A model generated the notes under the pieces. The model had not been told where the DNA came from. It did no database searches and was given only the letters and a program-made list of their open reading frames with translations. Position numbers and translations under genes: made by a program. Below, piece by piece: positions 35,449 through 46,523 of a DNA stretch of 64,000 nucleotides. The DNA is taken from positions 124,001 to 188,000 of the forward strand of contig NZ_JFHD01000003.1 of the NCBI RefSeq assembly GCF_000698575.1, written 5' to 3'. The DNA comes from Caballeronia zhejiangensis. Its GTDB lineage: Bacteria > Pseudomonadota > Gammaproteobacteria > Burkholderiales > Burkholderiaceae. Within the stretch, counting starts at the first letter, position 1. Each line of letters begins with the position of its first letter.

Positions 35449-36668
35449 TGCAAGCCCGTCCCCTCGAAGGCTTTCGCGTCGTCGACTACAGCCACTTTCT
35501 CGCCGGTCCCTATGTCGGACGCTGTCTCGCCGCGCTCGGCGCCGAAGTCATCAAAGTCGAGCGTCCCGGCAGCGGCGATGCAGGCCGCCAGCACGCGACG
35601 ATCCTCGACGACCAGCAAAGCGCCTACTTCCTCCAGTTGAACATGGGCAAGCGCGGCGTGAGCGTCGACATGAAAGATCCGCGGGGCAAGGCGTTCATGC
35701 AGCGCCTGTGCGATTCGGCGGATGTGTTCATCGAGAACTATCGCCCCGGTGCGCTGGATAAGCTCGGCCTCGGCTATGCCGCGCTCTCCGAGCGCAATCC
35801 GGGTCTCGTCTATTGCTCGATCTCGGCGTATGGTCACACGGGTCCGGACGCGCATCGCGCAGGCTTTGGGCTGATCGCGGAAGCGAAGAGCGGCATCATG
35901 CAGATGATCGGCAACCCGGGGGAACCACCGCCGCTCATGCGGATTTCGCTCGGCGACATGTACACCGGCATTCATGCGGTGGCCGCGATCAACGCTGCCT
36001 TGCTCGGCCGCGTGAAGAGCGGACGCGGCCAGCATATCGACATGGCGCTGTACGATACGCTGTTCTCGATGCACGAATATGCCGTCCAGTGCTACACGAT
36101 GCAGGGCGTGGTCCCCGAGCAGACCGGCCATGACATGCCGACATCGACTTTATACGGCGTGTTCCGCGCAAACGATGGCGACCTGGTCATCGCCGCGCAG
36201 GTCGACGAGTCGTGGAAGCGCTTCGCCGCGGCCGTCGAGCAAAATGGCGGCCCCGCGGGCTTCGCGACCGATGCGCGGCTGCACAGCCTGAACGGGCGCA
36301 ATGCGAACCGCGAGGCCATTCTCGCGGTCGTGAAGCCGTGGGTCGCTGCACGCAACGTCGCCGATGTGCTCGCGCTGCTGGACAGCGTCGATGTGCCTTG
36401 CGCGAAGGTGCAACGCATCGACGAGGTCGTGGCCGATCCGCAGATCGTCGCGCGCGGCATGGTGATCGAACAGGAGCATCCGCGTCTGGGCACGCTGCGT
36501 CTGCCGAACCTGCCGTTTCGCTTCTCGGACTGCGATACGTCGATTCGCGAGGTCGGCCCCGATCTCGGGCAACACAACGAGGAAGTCGCGCGGTCGCTGG
36601 GCTTCAGCGCGGCCGAGATCGATGCGATGCAGACCGACGGCGTGCTGTTCTCGAAGCCGGGGGCATGA
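35448..36668 (+). CDS. Class III (CaiB/BaiF-type) CoA-transferase
   Basis: This 406-residue enzyme moves CoA between carboxylic acids through an aspartyl-CoA anhydride. The catalytic aspartate is D170 in SLGDMYTGIHA. Family landmarks include DYSHFLAGPYVGRCLAALGAEVIKVE at the N-terminus, with ENYRPGALDKLGLGY and YCSISAYGHTGP further on. It should activate the pathway acid to its CoA ester for the MaoC-type hydratase. Overlaps with both neighbours (TGATG and ATGA) show a single operon. The acid is unknown. Confidence 0.88.
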   Translation: MQARPLEGFRVVDYSHFLAGPYVGRCLAALGAEVIKVERPGSGDAGRQHATILDDQQSAYFLQLNMGKRGVSVDMKDPRGKAFMQRLCDSADVFIENYRPGALDKLGLGYAALSERNPGLVYCSISAYGHTGPDAHRAGFGLIAEAKSGIMQMIGNPGEPPPLMRISLGDMYTGIHAVAAINAALLGRVKSGRGQHIDMALYDTLFSMHEYAVQCYTMQGVVPEQTGHDMPTSTLYGVFRANDGDLVIAAQVDESWKRFAAAVEQNGGPAGFATDARLHSLNGRNANREAILAVVKPWVAARNVADVLALLDSVDVPCAKVQRIDEVVADPQIVARGMVIEQEHPRLGTLRLPNLPFRFSDCDTSIREVGPDLGQHNEEVARSLGFSAAEIDAMQTDGVLFSKPGA

Positions 36669-37513
36669 TGAGCGATCGATACGCGGTCATCGGCAATCCG
36701 ATCGGGCACACGAAGTCGCCGTTGATCCACGGCTTCTTCGCGCAAGAGACCGGCCAGGACATGAGCTATGGGGCCATCGAAGGGCCTGTGGAACCTGCCA
36801 GCGGCTTCTCCGATAGCGTCAAGCGCTTCATTGCAGCGGGCGGCCGCGGCATGAACGTGACCGCGCCGTTCAAACTCGCTGCATTCGCCATGTCCGATGA
36901 GCGCAGCGAACGAGCGCAGCTCTCGGGCGCGGTCAACGCGATGAAGTTCGAGGGCGGCCGAATCATCGCCGAAAACTTCGATGGCGTCGGACTCGTGCGC
37001 GACATCGAAGTCAACCTGCATCAGCCGATGGTCGGCAAGCGCGTGCTGATCCTCGGCGCGGGCGGCGCTGCGCGCGGCGCGCTGCTGCCGTTCGTCGCGG
37101 CACGGCCTGCCGAGCTCGTCGTCGCCAACCGGCATGTGGACAAGGCGCGTGCGCTTGTCGAACAGGTCGCCCGATCGAACACTGCTGGCGGATCGCTCAC
37201 CGCGTGCGGGTATGCGGACCTGGCGGCACTGGGGCGCTTCGACCTCGTCATCAACGCGACATCCGCGAGCCTGACCGGGCAACTGCCGCCGGTGCCAGCG
37301 AGTGTCTTCAGCGCCGGCGGAAGCGCCTATGAACTCGCTTACGGGAAGGGGCTCACGCCTTTCTTGCGGCTGGCGCGCGATGCAGGGGTGGAAAGTATCG
37401 CTGACGGCGTGGGCATGCTGGTCGAGCAGGCTGCGGAGGCGTTCGCGTGGTGGCGGGGCGTGCGTCCAGAAACGCGCGCGCTCATCGAGCGGCTGACCGT
37501 TCCGCTCGATTGA
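36665..37513 (+). CDS. Shikimate/quinate dehydrogenase-like protein (AroE family)
   Basis: This 282-residue protein has the AroE plan. The substrate site is IGHTKSPLIH near 14-22, the catalytic lysine is K70 in GMNVTAPFK, the catalytic aspartate is D106 and the Rossmann motif is ILGAGGAARGAL. The usual NTDG around the aspartate reads NFDG here and the usual GAVNT reads GAVNA, so substrate or cofactor preference may differ from biosynthetic AroE. ATG 36665 overlaps the CoA-transferase stop, and a second ATG follows at 36668. With a type II dehydroquinase next, a catabolic role on quinate, shikimate or a related hydroxy acid is likely. Confidence 0.82.
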   Translation: MMSDRYAVIGNPIGHTKSPLIHGFFAQETGQDMSYGAIEGPVEPASGFSDSVKRFIAAGGRGMNVTAPFKLAAFAMSDERSERAQLSGAVNAMKFEGGRIIAENFDGVGLVRDIEVNLHQPMVGKRVLILGAGGAARGALLPFVAARPAELVVANRHVDKARALVEQVARSNTAGGSLTACGYADLAALGRFDLVINATSASLTGQLPPVPASVFSAGGSAYELAYGKGLTPFLRLARDAGVESIADGVGMLVEQAAEAFAWWRGVRPETRALIERLTVPLD

Positions 37514-37594
37514 TCCGGCGAAAAGAGGCGCAGCGGTCGAGAAGACATCGGTGGAATGAACATTAACGGTCTGCAATTTGACTCGGACGAAAGA

Positions 37595-38032
37595 ATGAAA
37601 ACGTTTCTTATGCTGCATGGTGTCAACCACAACATGTTCGGCAAGCGAGATCCCGTTCAGTACGGCACGGCCACGCTCGCCGACATCGATGAGAAATTGC
37701 AGGCGCTCGCGAATCAACTCGGCGTAACGGTCGAAAGCTATCAGAGCAACAGCGAGGGCGACATGTGCGAACGCATCCATCAGGCGTTTGCCGACAAGGT
37801 CGATGGCGTGCTCATCAATGCGGGCGCATGGACGCATTACAGTTACGGCATCCGCGATGCACTCGCCATTCTGACCGTGCCCGTCGTGGAGATTCATATG
37901 TCGAACATCCATGCACGCGAGGCTTTCCGTCATCATTCGGTGTTCGCGGAAATCGTCAAGGGGCAGATATGCGGGTTCGGTATCGAAAGCTATTCCCTTG
38001 GTCTGCGCGCGGCGGTGTCCGCGGCAGCGTGA
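37595..38032 (+). CDS. aroQ: Type II 3-dehydroquinate dehydratase
   Basis: This enzyme interconverts 3-dehydroquinate and 3-dehydroshikimate. Numbered from ATG 37595, the 145 residues keep the family's catalytic set: R18 and Y23 (GKRDPVQYG), N75, H81 and the general acid H101 in EIHMSNIHAREAFRHHS. The start is uncertain, as an in-frame ATG at 37556 adds 13 residues. The motif NAGAWTHYSYGIRDAL differs a little from the common NPGAYTHTSVALRDAL. It lies 81 bases after the AroE-like gene. This pairing points to quinate-type catabolism, with biosynthetic copies presumably elsewhere. Confidence 0.86.
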   Translation: MKTFLMLHGVNHNMFGKRDPVQYGTATLADIDEKLQALANQLGVTVESYQSNSEGDMCERIHQAFADKVDGVLINAGAWTHYSYGIRDALAILTVPVVEIHMSNIHAREAFRHHSVFAEIVKGQICGFGIESYSLGLRAAVSAAA

Positions 38033-38087
38033 CAAACAAAGTCAGGTCCGGTGTGCGTCATCTCTGATGCAATGGTCACAAGAGCGA

Positions 38088-38104
38088 CATTGCGTTCTAC
38101 AATG
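38088..38104 (+). promoter_or_regulatory. Inverted repeat CATTG-N7-CAATG before the LysR gene
   Basis: This is a perfect 5-bp inverted repeat with a seven-base spacer ending six bases before the ATG of the LysR gene at 38110. The spacing gives a T-N11-A-like core. It shares half-sites with the repeats at 33551-33590. Binding this close to the start codon would suit autorepression. Confidence 0.45.
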
Positions 38105-38109
38105 GATGC

Positions 38110-39015
38110 ATGACCACGCCCGATCTGCCCGACCTCAAGCTGCTTCAGCTCTTCGATCTGCTCTATGACGTTCGCAGCGTCACGCGTGCAGCGGAGCAGC
38201 TTGGACAGGCCCAACCGACCGTTAGCATCTGGCTCGCGCGCTTGCGCGAACATCTGCAGGATCCCCTTTTCATTCGCACGCCAGGCGGCATGACGCCCAC
38301 GCCTCAGGCGGATGCGCTGATCGGTCCGTGCAGGGAAATCCTCGAGTCGCTTCGCAGATTCTCGTCGTGGGAGATTTCTTTCGATCCGGTCACGGCGAAG
38401 CGACGGTTTCGCATCTGCATGACCGACGCGAGTCATATCACCTTGCTTCCGCGGATGCTGGCCTATGTGCGCGCCAAGGCACCGGGCATCCGTCTGGAGG
38501 CGGCGCGGATCGACGGCAACACCGAGCGCGCGCTCGAATCTGGCGAGGCCGATCTGGCGATCGGTCATGTTCCGTGGCTCGGCGGCGGAATGTATCAGCA
38601 ACAGCTCTATATGCAGGATTGGGTGTGTCTCGCCAACCCGGACCATCCGCGCGTCCGCGCGAAGCTGACACTGAAGCAATACCGCAGCGAAGGGCACGTC
38701 ATCATCGCCGCAGGCACGGGTGCGCAGTTACTCGAACAGGCATTATTGCGCGATGGAATCGAACGTGATGTCGTGCTGGAGCTTCCGGGAATGCTTGGGC
38801 TTGGATCGATTGTCAAATCAACCGACCTGATCGCGACGCTGCCGCGAAACATTGGAGAAACCTTGGCAAAAGTGAATGGCCTTGCGGTTCACTCTTGCCC
38901 GTTCCCGGTAGAGAAGTTCGCGGTACGGCAGCATTGGCATGCGAAGTATCACGACGAAGCGGGAAACCGCTGGCTTCGCTCTGTCGTCGCTGAGCTGTTC
39001 CTCGCGAAAAACTAG
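38110..39015 (+). CDS. LysR-type regulator of the AroE/AroQ/CoA-transferase operon
   Basis: This 301-residue regulator has the helix-turn-helix LLYDVRSVTRAAEQLGQAQP at about 17-36, continuing TVSIWLARLREHLQDPLF. This NodD/NahR-like subclass often governs aromatic or plant-compound catabolism. It lies 77 bases after aroQ on the same strand, with the inverted repeat CATTG-N7-CAATG in front. It is the only regulator near the 33639-38032 operon and therefore its likely controller. Confidence 0.85.
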   Translation: MTTPDLPDLKLLQLFDLLYDVRSVTRAAEQLGQAQPTVSIWLARLREHLQDPLFIRTPGGMTPTPQADALIGPCREILESLRRFSSWEISFDPVTAKRRFRICMTDASHITLLPRMLAYVRAKAPGIRLEAARIDGNTERALESGEADLAIGHVPWLGGGMYQQQLYMQDWVCLANPDHPRVRAKLTLKQYRSEGHVIIAAGTGAQLLEQALLRDGIERDVVLELPGMLGLGSIVKSTDLIATLPRNIGETLAKVNGLAVHSCPFPVEKFAVRQHWHAKYHDEAGNRWLRSVVAELFLAKN

Positions 39016-39115
39016 ACGGGCGAATAGCAATCGTCGTTCCGCCGGGCGCAGGAACAACGGTTGCAGCAAATTCCTCTCCGGGGCGGCGTGCCCTGCCACG
39101 ACCTAGGAGACGAAT

Positions 39116-41851
<2,736 letters not shown>

Positions 41852-41958
41852 CCGCGAGCATCACTACGCCAAACCTCGCGTCTTTCAAGCCGACGGGCGA
41901 CGGTCGCGTCATGATGCGGCAGGGTTATCCCCGATCCATTCGGAGAGAAAACATGTAA

Positions 41959-41970
41959 TCATATATATGA
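41959..41970. promoter_or_regulatory. Perfect palindrome before the GntR gene
   Basis: TCATATATATGA is a perfect 12-bp palindrome 17 bases before the chosen start of the GntR gene at 41988. Position and symmetry suit an autoregulatory operator for the HutC-type regulator. Confidence 0.35.
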
Positions 41971-41987
41971 ATTCGATGGAGACGATC

Positions 41988-42710
41988 ATGCAGGCCGATG
42001 GCCGCTTACCCCGTTATCAGCGCCTGCGGGATGAAATGGTTGCCCTGATCGCGGCTCGTGAATGGCGCCCGGGCGAAGCGATCCCGACCGAGCAGGCGCT
42101 TTCTCAAAGCTACGGCCTTGCTGTCGGCACAGTGCGAAAGGCCGTCGATCTGCTCGTCGCGGAAGGCATGCTCGAGCGCTTTCAGGGAAGAGGGACCTTT
42201 GTACGGCGCGCGAACTTCGACGGCTCCCTGTTTCGCTTCTTCCGCTTTCAAACACGGCAAGGCGAACGGCGCATTCCGGAGAGTCGCATACTGCGCCGGG
42301 ACGTGGTCGATGCGCCATCGGCGGTAGCCGCGAGACTGCAGATATCGAGCACGGCGCGCGTGATCCAGATGTCGCGCGTGCGGCTGATCGACGGCGTTCC
42401 GATGCTCGCTGAAGAGATCTGGTTGCCCTACGCACGTTTTGCGGCGTTTGCGAAGATGGACGTGGGCGAGATCGGCGACCTCCTTTACCCGGTCTACGAG
42501 ACGCAGTGCAATCAGATCGTGGCATCCGCCACGGAAACCCTTACCGTCGAAGCCATCGGCTCGCGACACGCGAAGCTTTTGAACATCGAGCCGGGGACGC
42601 CTGCCGTGGTCATCGAGCGTCTCGCCTTCGGCTACGATCGGCAGCCGCTCGAGTGGCGCCGTTCGCGCGGACCCGCCAGCGAATTCATGTATCAGGCGGA
42701 GATCCGCTAG
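41988..42710 (+). CDS. GntR/HutC-family regulator with UTRA domain
   Basis: This 240-residue regulator has an N-terminal winged helix (PRYQRLRDEMVALIAAREWR, then IPTEQALSQSYGLAVGTVRKA) and a C-terminal UTRA effector domain beginning near residue 90. ATG 41988 is preferred over ATGs at 41967 and 41976 because GGAG sits six bases before it. It precedes a GntP-type permease gene by 142 bases on the same strand and probably controls it. The effector is likely a sugar acid or its metabolite, but UTRA ligands vary widely. Confidence 0.87.
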   Translation: MQADGRLPRYQRLRDEMVALIAAREWRPGEAIPTEQALSQSYGLAVGTVRKAVDLLVAEGMLERFQGRGTFVRRANFDGSLFRFFRFQTRQGERRIPESRILRRDVVDAPSAVAARLQISSTARVIQMSRVRLIDGVPMLAEEIWLPYARFAAFAKMDVGEIGDLLYPVYETQCNQIVASATETLTVEAIGSRHAKLLNIEPGTPAVVIERLAFGYDRQPLEWRRSRGPASEFMYQAEIR

Positions 42711-42852
42711 CCAAAGAACCGCGATTGGGAGACGGCATGCGCAACCGGTTCAGGGCCGTTCGCCTGAAGCCGACGCGACCATGCTTCCCTTTCCGAGCAC
42801 GATCGATTCACGAGCACGCTCGGCAAACCATTCCAAACCTAAGATTCATTCC

Positions 42853-44238
42853 ATGACCAGTCTAGATATCGATTTGTTGCTGACCGCGCTGATCAGCGTG
42901 GTGCTGCTTGTCGCGCTCATCGTGTCGCGCATCAAGATGCATCCGCTTCTCGCTTTGCTCGTCGTTTCAATCGGCGTAGGGTTCGCAACCGGCATGGAGC
43001 CGGGAAGCATCGTCAAGCATCTGACCAACGGCGCGGGCAAGACGTTGGGCGCGGTGGGCGTCGTCATCGCGCTGGGTGCGATGCTCGGCAAAATCCTCGC
43101 GGATGCGGGCATTACCGAGCAGATTGCCGAGGCCATTCTGAGGCGCGCCTCCGACCGTATGATTCCCTGGGCGATGACCCTCGTGGCTTTCGTGGTGGGC
43201 ATTCCGATGTTCTTCGAAGTAGGGCTGGTCGTCATGCTTCCCTTGATTTTCAGCGTGGCGCGCAAGCTGGAAAGCCATGCCCGGTTCAAGGGCTCGGCCT
43301 ATGTGTACGTCGGCGTGCCCGTGATTTCGGCTCTTGCCGCAATGCACGGCATGGTGCCGCCCCATCCGGGTCCTTTGACGGCGATCGCCACGCTCAAGAC
43401 TTCGGTGGGGCCGACCATGCTGTACGGCTTTCTGGCGGCCATTCCCGCGATGATTCTGGGCGGCCCGCTCTATGGCGCGTTCATCTCGCCGCGCATGAGC
43501 ACCAGGCCCGATCAGGCCTTGCTGGACCAGTTCACCGTCGTCGAACAGTCCGACAATGGCCACCGCGCCGGGGTCGGTCTCGGCGTGCTGGCGGCCCTGT
43601 TGCCCGCCATCCTGATGCTGGTTCATGCGGTGGCGGAGATGGTGTTGCCGAAGAACGCACCGATGCTGCACGTTGCCAGCTTCCTCGGCAATCCGCTGAT
43701 AGCCATGCTGCTGGGCGTACTGTTCGCAGTTGCGGCGCTGGTCCTCGCCCGGGGCGGCGATGCCGAAAAGCTGCGTCACGCGCTCGGCAACAGCCTCAAG
43801 CCGATTGCTTCCATCATCATGATCATCGCCGGCGGCGGCGCGTTTCAGGAAATGCTGACCAGTGCGAAGGTGGGTGAGGCGATCGTGCATCTGACGCAGC
43901 ACTTCGCTTTTCCCCCGCTGATCCTCGGATGGCTGATCGCGATGTTGCTGTCCGTGTCTACCGGATCGGCGACGGTGGGAATCGTCGGCGCGGCGGGTCT
44001 GCTGGCTCCGCTGGCCGGCGCCGATCCGAGCCTTAACCTGCCTTTGCTGGCCTTGTCCATCGGCTGCGGTTCGCTGTTCTTCAACTATGCGAACCACGCC
44101 GGCTTCTGGATGGTGAAGGAATCGTTCGGCATGACGATGGGCGAAGCCACCAAAACGATCTCGGTGGTTCAATCCATCGTGGCTGTGGTTGGCCTGGTGA
44201 TGGCGCTGATCTTCAACGCGGCAGTCCACGTTGGCTGA
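42853..44238 (+). CDS. GntP-family gluconate/sugar-acid permease
   Basis: This 461-residue inner-membrane permease has about 12-14 hydrophobic segments. Typical GntP features include ALGAMLGKILADAGITEQIA, the loop GIPMFFEVGLVVMLPL and SALAAMHGMVPPHPGPL. Substrates in the family are gluconate, glycerate, idonate and related sugar acids. ATG 42853 begins the conserved hydrophobic N-terminus, and upstream in-frame sequence is not membrane-like. No kinase or dehydrogenase gene follows, so the imported acid must be processed by enzymes encoded elsewhere. It converges on the glycosyltransferase gene. Confidence 0.87.
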   Translation: MTSLDIDLLLTALISVVLLVALIVSRIKMHPLLALLVVSIGVGFATGMEPGSIVKHLTNGAGKTLGAVGVVIALGAMLGKILADAGITEQIAEAILRRASDRMIPWAMTLVAFVVGIPMFFEVGLVVMLPLIFSVARKLESHARFKGSAYVYVGVPVISALAAMHGMVPPHPGPLTAIATLKTSVGPTMLYGFLAAIPAMILGGPLYGAFISPRMSTRPDQALLDQFTVVEQSDNGHRAGVGLGVLAALLPAILMLVHAVAEMVLPKNAPMLHVASFLGNPLIAMLLGVLFAVAALVLARGGDAEKLRHALGNSLKPIASIIMIIAGGGAFQEMLTSAKVGEAIVHLTQHFAFPPLILGWLIAMLLSVSTGSATVGIVGAAGLLAPLAGADPSLNLPLLALSIGCGSLFFNYANHAGFWMVKESFGMTMGEATKTISVVQSIVAVVGLVMALIFNAAVHVG

Positions 44239-44264
44239 ACTGCAGGGAACACGCCGGCAATCAG

Positions 44265-45626
44265 TCATCGGAGCGCTGACGACTCCAGACGAAGCGCGTG
44301 ATCACCGCGCGTGCGCAGCTTCGTGACGGCCACGGCTACAACCGTGCCCAAAGCCCAGCCTAGGGTGGCCAAGCTGCCTAGGCCTCGCAGAATGGCAAGG
44401 GCGAAGGTCCAGGGATTGTCGCTGCCGATGTTCGGACCGCCGAAGCGAGCGCGTTGAAACTTTCGTTGCGGCACAGGCTCGTTGTCGTCGATGGTTTCGC
44501 AAGTCAGTGCGTCGCTTCGCTTACGGTGGGCATTCCAATGGTTCCGTCTTCCGTCCATCGCGCACCTCGGCGATTCCCAACGCGGCACGGGGCGCTTGGC
44601 GGCGTGCAGCATCGACGTATAGGCATCGACATAATTCTGCGCCATCCTGCTGGCGCTGAAGCGGCGCTCGAATTGCGCGCGGACGCGGGGGCGCGACAGC
44701 TCGTCGATCCGATGCAGTGCGCCGACCGCGTCTTGCACGTCTTCGCAGATGAAACCGGTCACGCCATGATCGATCACCTCGGGCACCGCTCCGCGCTTGA
44801 ACGCAATCACCGGCGTCCCGCACGCCATCGATTCGATCATCACAAGGCCGAACGGCTCGTTCCAGTCGATCGGAAACAGTAGCGCCTTCGCACCCGACAG
44901 AAAATCCGGCTTCCGCGTTTCGCTGATTTCACCGATGAATTCGACGTGCGCCTGCGAAAGCAGCGGCTCGACAGTCGACGCGAAATACTTCTCATCAGCC
45001 TTGTCGACCTTCGCTGCAATCTTCAGCGGCAAGCCGCTTCGCGCCGCGATCTCGATGGCGAGATCGGCACGCTTTTGCGGGCTGATGCGGCCGAGGAACG
45101 CCAGATATTCCGGCTTCTTGTGCGGCTGCGGCGTGAGCAGGCCGTCAGGCAAGCCGTGATACACCGTCTTCAGCCAGTTTGCGCGCGGCAAGGGGCTACG
45201 CTGGTCGTCCGAGATCGAGATGATGTTCGCGTGCGTGAACGTCGCGAAGATCGCGCGCAGCTCGGGCAGATCGAGACGGCCGTGCAGCGTCGTGACGAAC
45301 GGCGTATCGCTTTGAGAGAACAGCGGGAACGGCAGGTACTCGAGATGGAAGTGCAAGACGTCGAACTCATGCGCGCGGCGGCGAACGGTTTCGAGCAGCA
45401 GCATGTGCGGGGCAAGCGAATCGCGGATGCCCGGATCGAGCCGCAGGGCGCGCGGCCAGGCTGGTTCGAGCCTCGCGCGGGTCTGCGAATCGCCGCTTGC
45501 GAACAAGGTCACATCGTGGCCGAGGTCGACGAGTGCATCTGTCAGATACGACACCACGCGCTCAGTGCCGCCGTATAACTTCGGGGGAACCGCTTCGTGC
45601 AACGGTGCGATTTGTGCGATTCGCAT
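44265..45626 (-). CDS. GT4-family glycosyltransferase with C-terminal membrane segment
   Basis: This 453-residue retaining glycosyltransferase has the N-terminal glycogen-synthase-like segment MRIAQIAPLHEAVPPKLYGG then TERVVSYLTDAL, and the donor-site E-x7-E region EPFGLVMIESMACGTPVIAF. ATG 45626 follows GGAGAA at nine bases. After the enzyme domain ends near residue 365, an unusual charged tail leads to a hydrophobic segment near residues 410-435 (ILRGLGSLATLGWALGTVVA), suggesting membrane attachment. It is isolated between the two clp genes on the opposite strand. Relatives of this group occur near stress genes; the sugar and acceptor are unknown. Confidence 0.8.
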   Translation of the reverse strand: MRIAQIAPLHEAVPPKLYGGTERVVSYLTDALVDLGHDVTLFASGDSQTRARLEPAWPRALRLDPGIRDSLAPHMLLLETVRRRAHEFDVLHFHLEYLPFPLFSQSDTPFVTTLHGRLDLPELRAIFATFTHANIISISDDQRSPLPRANWLKTVYHGLPDGLLTPQPHKKPEYLAFLGRISPQKRADLAIEIAARSGLPLKIAAKVDKADEKYFASTVEPLLSQAHVEFIGEISETRKPDFLSGAKALLFPIDWNEPFGLVMIESMACGTPVIAFKRGAVPEVIDHGVTGFICEDVQDAVGALHRIDELSRPRVRAQFERRFSASRMAQNYVDAYTSMLHAAKRPVPRWESPRCAMDGRRNHWNAHRKRSDALTCETIDDNEPVPQRKFQRARFGGPNIGSDNPWTFALAILRGLGSLATLGWALGTVVAVAVTKLRTRGDHALRLESSALR

Positions 45627-46523
45627 AGGTTGGTTCTCCAGTGCGGCCCGCCTGCGGTTTCGTGCAATGCGAGTGCTCAGACATGCTCGCGACGCTCGCA
45701 CCCATCCCTGCGGGACGTCCCCTCTCATGCAGACCGGCACCTTGCAGACAGCTTCTGCTATTGCGGGTTGAATCCGGACAATCTATCGCCATCCTAAACA
45801 GTGAGTGCCAACGACGAGCATTATTCGTGACGGTGCGTGATGAAATCGGCAGCTATCGGCGTGCCCGATTCATGTCGACAGAGTCGGCTCGCGGATGAGC
45901 ATCGAGATTCGGTGCGATTGGTACGGCTATCTAATCGATGCGTGGCGCGCGACGTGTAATCGCGTAATCGCGGAGAACTTGCACTTGGCTGCAGATGTTG
46001 CAACAGCGGCTAGGTTCACGAGCCGGAAGGGTCGCCATTCGGTCAGTTGACGCGCACGCATAGTCTGCATCGGTGATGCCTCGTCATGAGCACCTGTCCA
46101 GGACGACGAAGCGCACCGATCTGGTGACGGGCCGCGGATCAGACACAGAGACGAGCCGTTTCGCGAAACGCTCACATCGCGTAGCACACGGAGATGCTTC
46201 CCCTGGCGTGGACACCAATGCAGAGCCACCGGCCACCCGTTGCCCGTGGTCGCGATGATTCAACGCGAAAAGAAGATCGGTGCAAGAGAGCAGGCATTTA
46301 ACGGAACGTCGAATGCTGTCCGATACCACCGCTCACTCACGATGAACGTTAGCGATGAGTCAGGCATCCGTTTCATCGCGGCCGGCGAATTAGCCGACAC
46401 GCCGCACGGAGGAACACGTTCGAAAGAGACTTGTCAGGAGATGCCCCTCGACACCCGGCGGTTCGAAAGAACTCAGCGCTGTGCGCCATAGGTATCGAAT
46501 CGCCCCAACCGGAGACGATTGAT
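45627..46523. other. Long intergenic region between glycosyltransferase and second clpG
   Basis: Nearly 900 bases carry no gene I can support. Short open frames on both strands lack ribosome binding sites, codon bias and recognisable motifs. The right end holds two copies of GTTCGAAAG (46418-46426 and 46461-46469) in the promoter zone of the clpG gene. The size leaves room for an unrecognised small RNA or a decayed gene. Confidence 0.45.
46462..46492 (+). promoter_or_regulatory. Possible heat-shock (sigma-32-like) promoter of the second clpG
   Basis: TTCGAAA at 46462-46468 matches the heat-shock -35 element CTTGAAA at five of seven positions. CCATAGG at 46486-46492, 17 bases later, resembles part of the -10 element CCCCAT. 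It lies 32 bases ahead of the clpG start. The match is imperfect and judged by eye. Confidence 0.28.

Noticed and set aside
45927..46229. 100-codon minus-strand open frame in the long intergenic gap
   Set aside because: It has no ribosome binding site, no codon bias and no recognisable motif. It may simply be an open frame by chance.
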